Shown in pieces: positions 59,074 to 64,000 of a DNA stretch of 64,000 nt. Within the stretch, counting starts at the first letter, position 1; every line of letters starts with the position of its first letter. This DNA is from Thermomucor indicae-seudaticae (taxonomy: Eukaryota; Mucoromycota; Mucoromycetes; Mucorales; Lichtheimiaceae). The translations under genes were made by a program, and so were the position numbers. The DNA lies in assembly GCA_000787465.1 (NCBI GenBank), contig JSYX01000086.1, forward strand, positions 18,923 to 82,922, written 5' to 3'. The notes under the pieces were generated by a model. That model was not told the origin of the DNA. It was given only the letters and a program-made list of their open reading frames with translations, and searched no databases.

Positions 59074-61029
59074 ATGAGCACAGAAGAAGAAAGCGAGCGG
59101 CGACAGAAGCAGCAGCGTCCTGTATCTTCTTTGTCGGCACCTGTCGTTTCTTCAGACGAACCACGTCTAAATGGCAGCAGCAACTTCGGTGGCAACAGGT
59201 CGTCGCCAATGAGACCCAAACTGAACACGATTCATAGCTCAGACGCTTCGCGATTCATGACCTTGGAACGTTTGCAGCACCTGAAACCAACCTCAACAAA
59301 GAAACATCCACAAATAATAAAAGATTGCTCCGCTGGCGGACAGCAGGATCGTCAACTTACCATTGAAACAGCCATATTTCCTGAACAACAACCGATGTTT
59401 CAGAGCGAAAAGGGCTGGCGCTCCAGTAACGGCGGTTCGCAGGTAACAATAATGATAAACTTTCTATTCCTATGGAAACCTTGTATAATTGAAAAAATTT
59501 GTTATTGGAAAAAAAAGAGTGATACCAAGAGCGTGCGATCCGGAAGCGAGTCCAACACGCGTTCTCCCTCCAACAAACGCTCGGCCAAAAAGAGCAGAAG
59601 ACGACCTCACCATCCTTCAAATTCATTAAAACCCACAGAAGTATTTGCCCAAAACTTGAGCGATGCGGTGCTTGACGCCAACGGTAAAAGAAAGCATGAA
59701 AAAATATATAGGGCTTTCTTTTCACAGAGTTCCTTCGTTTTTTTTTAGATTCTGATGATGAAGGGTTCGTCTACAGAGACAGATCCTCTCTGTATCCACC
59801 GTTACCGCTTCAATGGGCAACCGAAAATACTTCATTGCCGCCTTATTATACGAAAAAAGCCGACCGTCATCTGCAGCCATCCAAACCACATCGCCCTGTG
59901 TTACGGTCAGCCGTTTCTGAATTACCTACGACAGGATTTTATTATCGATCACCCTTCCAACAACAACAACCGCAGCAACAGCAACATTCCGCACCTGTTC
60001 AACCTTATCCTCGATACCACGATTGGTATCCAAGTGACGCGGACGAGGAACACGCACCTCTTTTGAATCGAGGCTCGCTAGGCATCAAACGAAAACGGCG
60101 GCAAAATGCTAAAGTCAGTTGCTGGAAAAGGTAATCAACAGGCAACACTGGTTGGTAATCCTCGCTTAAAGCAAGAAACTGACGATTCCCCGAAAAGGCG
60201 AAGAATGTATATTCTTTGGACAGTGGGTTGTCTCGTTGCAGCCGTTACTGGCTTTTGGTCTATTATACTTTTTACGGCTACACCTCTTTCTTCAGTCGAA
60301 GTCTTGGAACTAGCCAATGTTCTTGGTTCAACCAAAGAACTTTTCTTCGATTTACGCGTCAGAGCAAGGCAAGTGAGCGTCTTTTCCTTGTTTGTTCTAA
60401 GACTAAGAAGCGAAAATGGTATAGGAATAGCAATATTTGGTCGATTCAAATATCACATGCCTCTTTTAGCGTGTTTGCTTCTAGCCGCTACGTGCCGACC
60501 GCAGCCGATATAAACAATGCATCAATGCCTCCTCTCTCGGGACAAGGTAAGACTTGAGTGGGAACAGAAGCTGGATTATGTAATGTAATTCAAATTCTCA
60601 TCCACCTTAGCTTCAACTCCTGTAGAATTTCTAGGCTCTATATATCAATTGGACGAGCCGCTTGTATTTGCACCCGCTCGACTTTTCTACCCCACCGTCA
60701 GCACAGCAACAAGTCAAATCCAGATCAGAAACCCAGGTCAGGCAAATGGGGATAACAGTGGCAATGAAAGATGGTAAAGAAAGCTTCCATGAACATAAGA
60801 GCATCATGTGTATATTAATAACGGGATATATAGGTCTTTACTAATCCGTTACCCATACGAGCTGACGGTTCGGGGCGTGCTAAAATATCGGATATTTCCA
60901 TTCCCTGGCGTGACTAACATTCATTCCGCACGTGTATGTCAAATATCTCGCGTCGATCCAGCTACAGGCGATGTATCAAATATTCCTGAATCGGACAATT
61001 CTATTTGTGAGGAAGCCTTTATGATGTAA
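59074..61029 (+). CDS. VAC7: Vacuolar segregation protein Vac7
   Basis: Seven exons (59074-59442, 59518-59683, 59749-60113, 60172-60368, 60425-60546, 60611-60773, 60834-61029) encode 525 residues. The first 330 residues are low-complexity (Ser, Gln, Pro, basic). A transmembrane segment follows (MYILWTVGCLVAAVTGFWSI), then the luminal Vac7/LEA2-like beta domain: VLELANVLGSTKELFFDLRV, NIWSIQISHASFSVFASSRYV, VEFLGSIYQLDEPLVFAP. Vac7 activates the Fab1 complex that makes PI(3,5)P2 on the vacuole; domain order fits. Intron 60369-60424 starts with GC (GCAAG|gcaagt); this donor and the TATAG acceptor alone restore RVRARNSNIWSIQIS. Confidence 0.9.
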
Positions 61030-62435
61030 AGAAAATATTGTTTCGCTATCTCTTCCCTTCTATGCATCTTCTATTATACGATACCCAACCTTTACCTTTT
61101 GTTCAAGATAGTCATCTTGTTGTATTATGATTCCAAATATTACATTATTCATCATGACCAAATCTTGTGGATCCTTGTACTGAACAGACTATGCAATTCT
61201 GCTCTCGGACGATGACACCTTCGTCTGATTCGTGACCAACACTGGCCAAAGTTTCTTGCACCTTCATTATCCAATGTCTCTATTGATAACGTGCCATGTC
61301 AAACGCGTTGGAACATGCTGACCGTCATCGATCGTCCAGGGCCTTTGTTCCTCGTCTTTCTTGGCTGCTCGACCATTCGTCGAAAGTCTTACTTCTCACC
61401 TCTTATCTTCTTTCTTAATGTTTCTAAATCATCGGATGCCCCCTGTAAGCGCCATCCCTGGAGCTGCTAGCAGACCAAGTTGCCATTTGGACACGGTCAA
61501 GATATCTTCCTCAAACTAGTTTTCAGCTCGTTATCTTCCTATGTTGTCCTCAACTTAACCGAACCCTTTGCTGCAGCGTCAACCACCGGAGACAACGTAT
61601 GCGTATAAACAACCAAAGTGGCCTACTCATTGTCTGCCCTTGACACGCTTGTGTTTGCAAAGATGAAAGTTCTTGGGGACAGTGTTTCATGACTTGTTGA
61701 AGTTTTGCCTGTGCGGGTTTGAGTCCACGATATATGCACGATCACAACGCTGTCCCGAGTACTGCGTATTACTGCTGCCTACAGCTTGAACGTTGAATAA
61801 CGACGGTGCACGCGAACCATTGGGGTGTTGGCTGAAGTACAAAGTATTGTCGGACTTCATGTATTAGATTCAGAATCTTTACGGATACGTGCTGTTGCCA
61901 CCACCACCATGAGCATGAACGTCCCAACTTTCGTCTGTTTCCTTGGTTCCCAAAAGCTATTCTTTCTGTTGATCACAGCATGATCTATAAAAGTGACAGC
62001 GTTTATATATAAAGTTGGCAGTGGTAATTGATCGGTCGTCCGAAAGTACAGCAACACTGGTTCTAAGCCGTATTTGAGTACAGGAGAATCTAGATCGCCA
62101 GTCTGAACCATGTACGACGGCCTCTTCAGGTGGCACAGATCGGCTTGTATTCATTGAAAAAAGCACTCCATCTCCAACATTGTCTCATCAAGAATATACG
62201 GAAACAAGGCAAATAAATCACTTATATTTATCAGATATTTTTGCAATCATGTTAGAAATGCTTCTACAACCGAGGTTTGATTAAAATAATATGTGATTAA
62301 ACATTACGGATGCAATTGATGAAGATGTGTACTAATGATTAAAGGTAGCATATGCAAGTGAATGTAAGTATATAATGACGCGGTATTGGAAGTGCAGATA
62401 TGTACAGTGAAATGAAAGTAAGATATATATAGTCT
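61030..62435. other. Long intergenic region downstream of VAC7
   Basis: About 1.4 kb with the VAC7 3' end on its left. A minus-strand frame at 61857-62111 has no recognised domain and I see no RNA gene. Confidence 0.45.
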
Positions 62436-62633
62436 TTATTGTAACAGTGAATAGAGCGGACCAGCCGCAAAGGGTATATACAAAGAGTGCGAGTATGGAA
62501 AGTCTTGGTAGGGCACGACAGGCGAACGCCAGGTGGGATATACGGGAAAAGGTATATGAGTTCTTAATCTATTTCCAAGAAGGACTTGACGGATCACATT
62601 GACTTTTTGGTCTTCGGAAAACACAAACGACAT
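62436..62633 (-). CDS. Possible small protein of 65 residues, function unknown
   Basis: The minus strand has ATG at 62633 followed by 65 codons with even composition, opening MSFVFSEDQKVNVIRQVLLG and continuing in a Pro/Tyr/Phe-rich C-terminal half (VVPYQDFPYSHSLYIPF). Just upstream lies a strong pyrimidine tract (about 62670-62710), as before many fungal genes. The longer frame to 62855 reads through that tract and is not protein-like. No known domain. Conservation in related genomes would decide whether it is real. Confidence 0.4.
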   Translation of the reverse strand: MSFVFSEDQKVNVIRQVLLGNRLRTHIPFPVYPTWRSPVVPYQDFPYSHSLYIPFAAGPLYSLLQ

Positions 62634-64000
62634 CTTGCAAGAATTAGTTATTGATTGAAGTGTTGAAGTAAAAAGGAAGAGGAGGAGGAGCAGGAGGAAG
62701 AAAAGCAACAAAAAAGTTCTCGTCAAAAAGATGCTTATGTGTAGAAATTTTTGATTACTGTCCGGATTGGGATAGTCACCGCGGATACTTTCCCCAAGAA
62801 CAGCATGGTCACGCCATTCAATAATTATAGCGACGTAATTATTTTTAATGCACAAAGTTTAGTTAACTTTTTTGCAGATATATTACGTCTAATGGAACAA
62901 ATGGGAAACGCATAACCATAAACAGAGTTTCTGACGGAAACGGGGCAATCAAAATCCGCAAGGTTTCTTCTGGTCTGCCGAATTCTTGGAACTATGGCAA
63001 GAGCTATTACTGTCAATGCAATTCCTTTGGTCGGGTTGTCATTAGCAACTGAGATCGACGTCAATCCGTTATATAGGTAACTGCAGTTTGATGCATATGA
63101 GCTATTGTGCGCCTATCAACTTGTTAGGCAAAAGAGGCGCAGCAGCCATGGGCGGGACCAGGATGCTGGGCATAAAAAATACTCTGAATATCACTGAGAA
63201 ATCAATTGCGCAGCAAAGATATATCAAATATCAACTGTCAATGAATGTCGAACAGAAAGCATACAGCGTATGGGGCACATTGAAAGGGAAATGCAAGGTT
63301 CCGTGGGCCATAATCCATTGAATGGACACTACAGTATTGATTTTCTATGCACACCTATTTTAGTTTAGCATTTCCATTTCCTCTCTTCGCGCACAATATG
63401 GCAGCACTCTGGTCATGGCCAATCTGTGCCCCTTATTCAATGGTTTTTGCAGACGGGAAGTTATTTTTCGCAACCAATGCAGAGTCAGCAATAACTACAT
63501 CTAGGGCTTTCCTCGATGTGCCATCTATTTACGTCAATTGTGACCAAAGAGCACTTCTAAACGTATACAGACAGACTAACGATACACGTCTAGTCAAATA
63601 CAGAAAGATTTATTGCATATACAAAAGATGCCAAAACGCTTTCATGAGTCTTACAGTGTCGCTACGCAAGCATTTACAAGACATAACGTAGCTGAAGGCT
63701 CTATGAAAACGTTCAGCTGGTTATGCCTGCATGACGTTTTCTATCTTTATCTACAATTTCTAGTAGATCACTTGATTTCTCTCTGCCAAATAACACGGAG
63801 ATGTTATCAAAAATGCCTCTAAAAACCCCAAGATGGAGGAAGAAAAGCGTACTATTTTACTTGTATTTTTTATTTATTTGGGCATTCAAGTATCTTGTAC
63901 CAAAATATAGACTTTATTAAGACAAAAAGAGACTTGGAGTCCCAAGGTCACCTCGTGTTCTCAACTTCTTCCGCTTACAAGGGTTGCCCATCAGCCTTGA
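62634..64000. other. Right-end intergenic region, possibly with the 3' end of a minus-strand gene
   Basis: About 1.37 kb with no supported complete gene; frames at 63088-63321 and 63347-63691 lack coding character. At the very edge a minus-strand frame reads KADGQPL then stops (63975-63977), and an AATAAA-like signal follows near 63915-63922 on that strand, so a gene may end here and continue beyond 64000. Confidence 0.35.

Noticed and set aside
1..64000. tRNA, rRNA, snRNA and CRISPR elements
   Set aside because: A scan by eye for B-box-like GGTTCGA contexts, snRNA signatures and regularly spaced repeats found none with a matching partner structure; a covariance-model search would be decisive.

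Overview
The window looks like nuclear DNA of an early-diverging filamentous fungus, most likely Mucoromycota. Genes are intron-rich with short introns (about 50-90 bp, often with CTAAC-like branch sites). Several genes are of fungal type (SLA2, END3, VAC7, SEC72, SGF29). Two long kinesin-4 type motors, a Tubby-like protein and a NECAP protein, which many ascomycete yeasts lack, sit among them. The phylum is inferred; no marker gene fixes the species. I found no tRNA, rRNA or CRISPR array.

Layout. 1-1.5 kb: a decayed Tnp2-like transposase. 2.1-9.1 kb: EF-hand protein (-), aldo-keto/xylose reductase (+), ribosomal protein uS5 (-), a repeat-derived stretch, and a divergent Cdk1/2-type kinase (-). 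9.8-13.5 kb: two ribosome-biogenesis genes, UTP5 and a BMT5-type 25S rRNA methyltransferase (both -). 13.8-30.2 kb: two kinesin-4 genes in tandem (both -) enclosing a GATA-like/PHD nuclear protein (-). 31.9-34.5 kb: a low-complexity repeat protein and a Tubby-like protein (both -). 35.4-37.4 kb: a secreted, probably GPI-anchored protein and a GH17 beta-glucanase (both -). 38.6-42.5 kb: SGF29 and SEC72 (both -). 43.1-44.7 kb: a transposon remnant zone with an ISXO2/Merlin-like transposase. 45.3-57.6 kb: NECAP (-), END3 (+), mitochondrial threonyl-tRNA synthetase (+), RFC2 (-) and SLA2 (+). 58-61 kb: a PNPOx-like flavoprotein and VAC7 (both +). 62.4 kb: a possible 65-residue protein (-). The rest is intergenic.

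How the genes relate. Most are unrelated housekeeping genes. Three encode clathrin-endocytosis factors within about 12 kb (NECAP and END3 divergent, SLA2 close by). UTP5 and BMT5 are neighbours in ribosome synthesis. The GPI-type protein and the GH17 enzyme both point to the cell wall. The two kinesins share intron positions in the motor domain, so they look like paralogues.

I reconstructed exon boundaries by hand from splice sites, reading phase and family conservation. Phase adds up for every multi-exon gene; the least certain parts are the 5' end of the threonyl-tRNA synthetase and the transposon remnants. The most notable observations are four independent GC-AG introns with the same AG|GCAAGT donor (one at a position where the paralogous kinesin uses GT), a Cdk with altered PSTAIRE and DFG motifs, and a GATA-like finger whose last zinc ligand is His. 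I did not find a convincing new multi-gene system.
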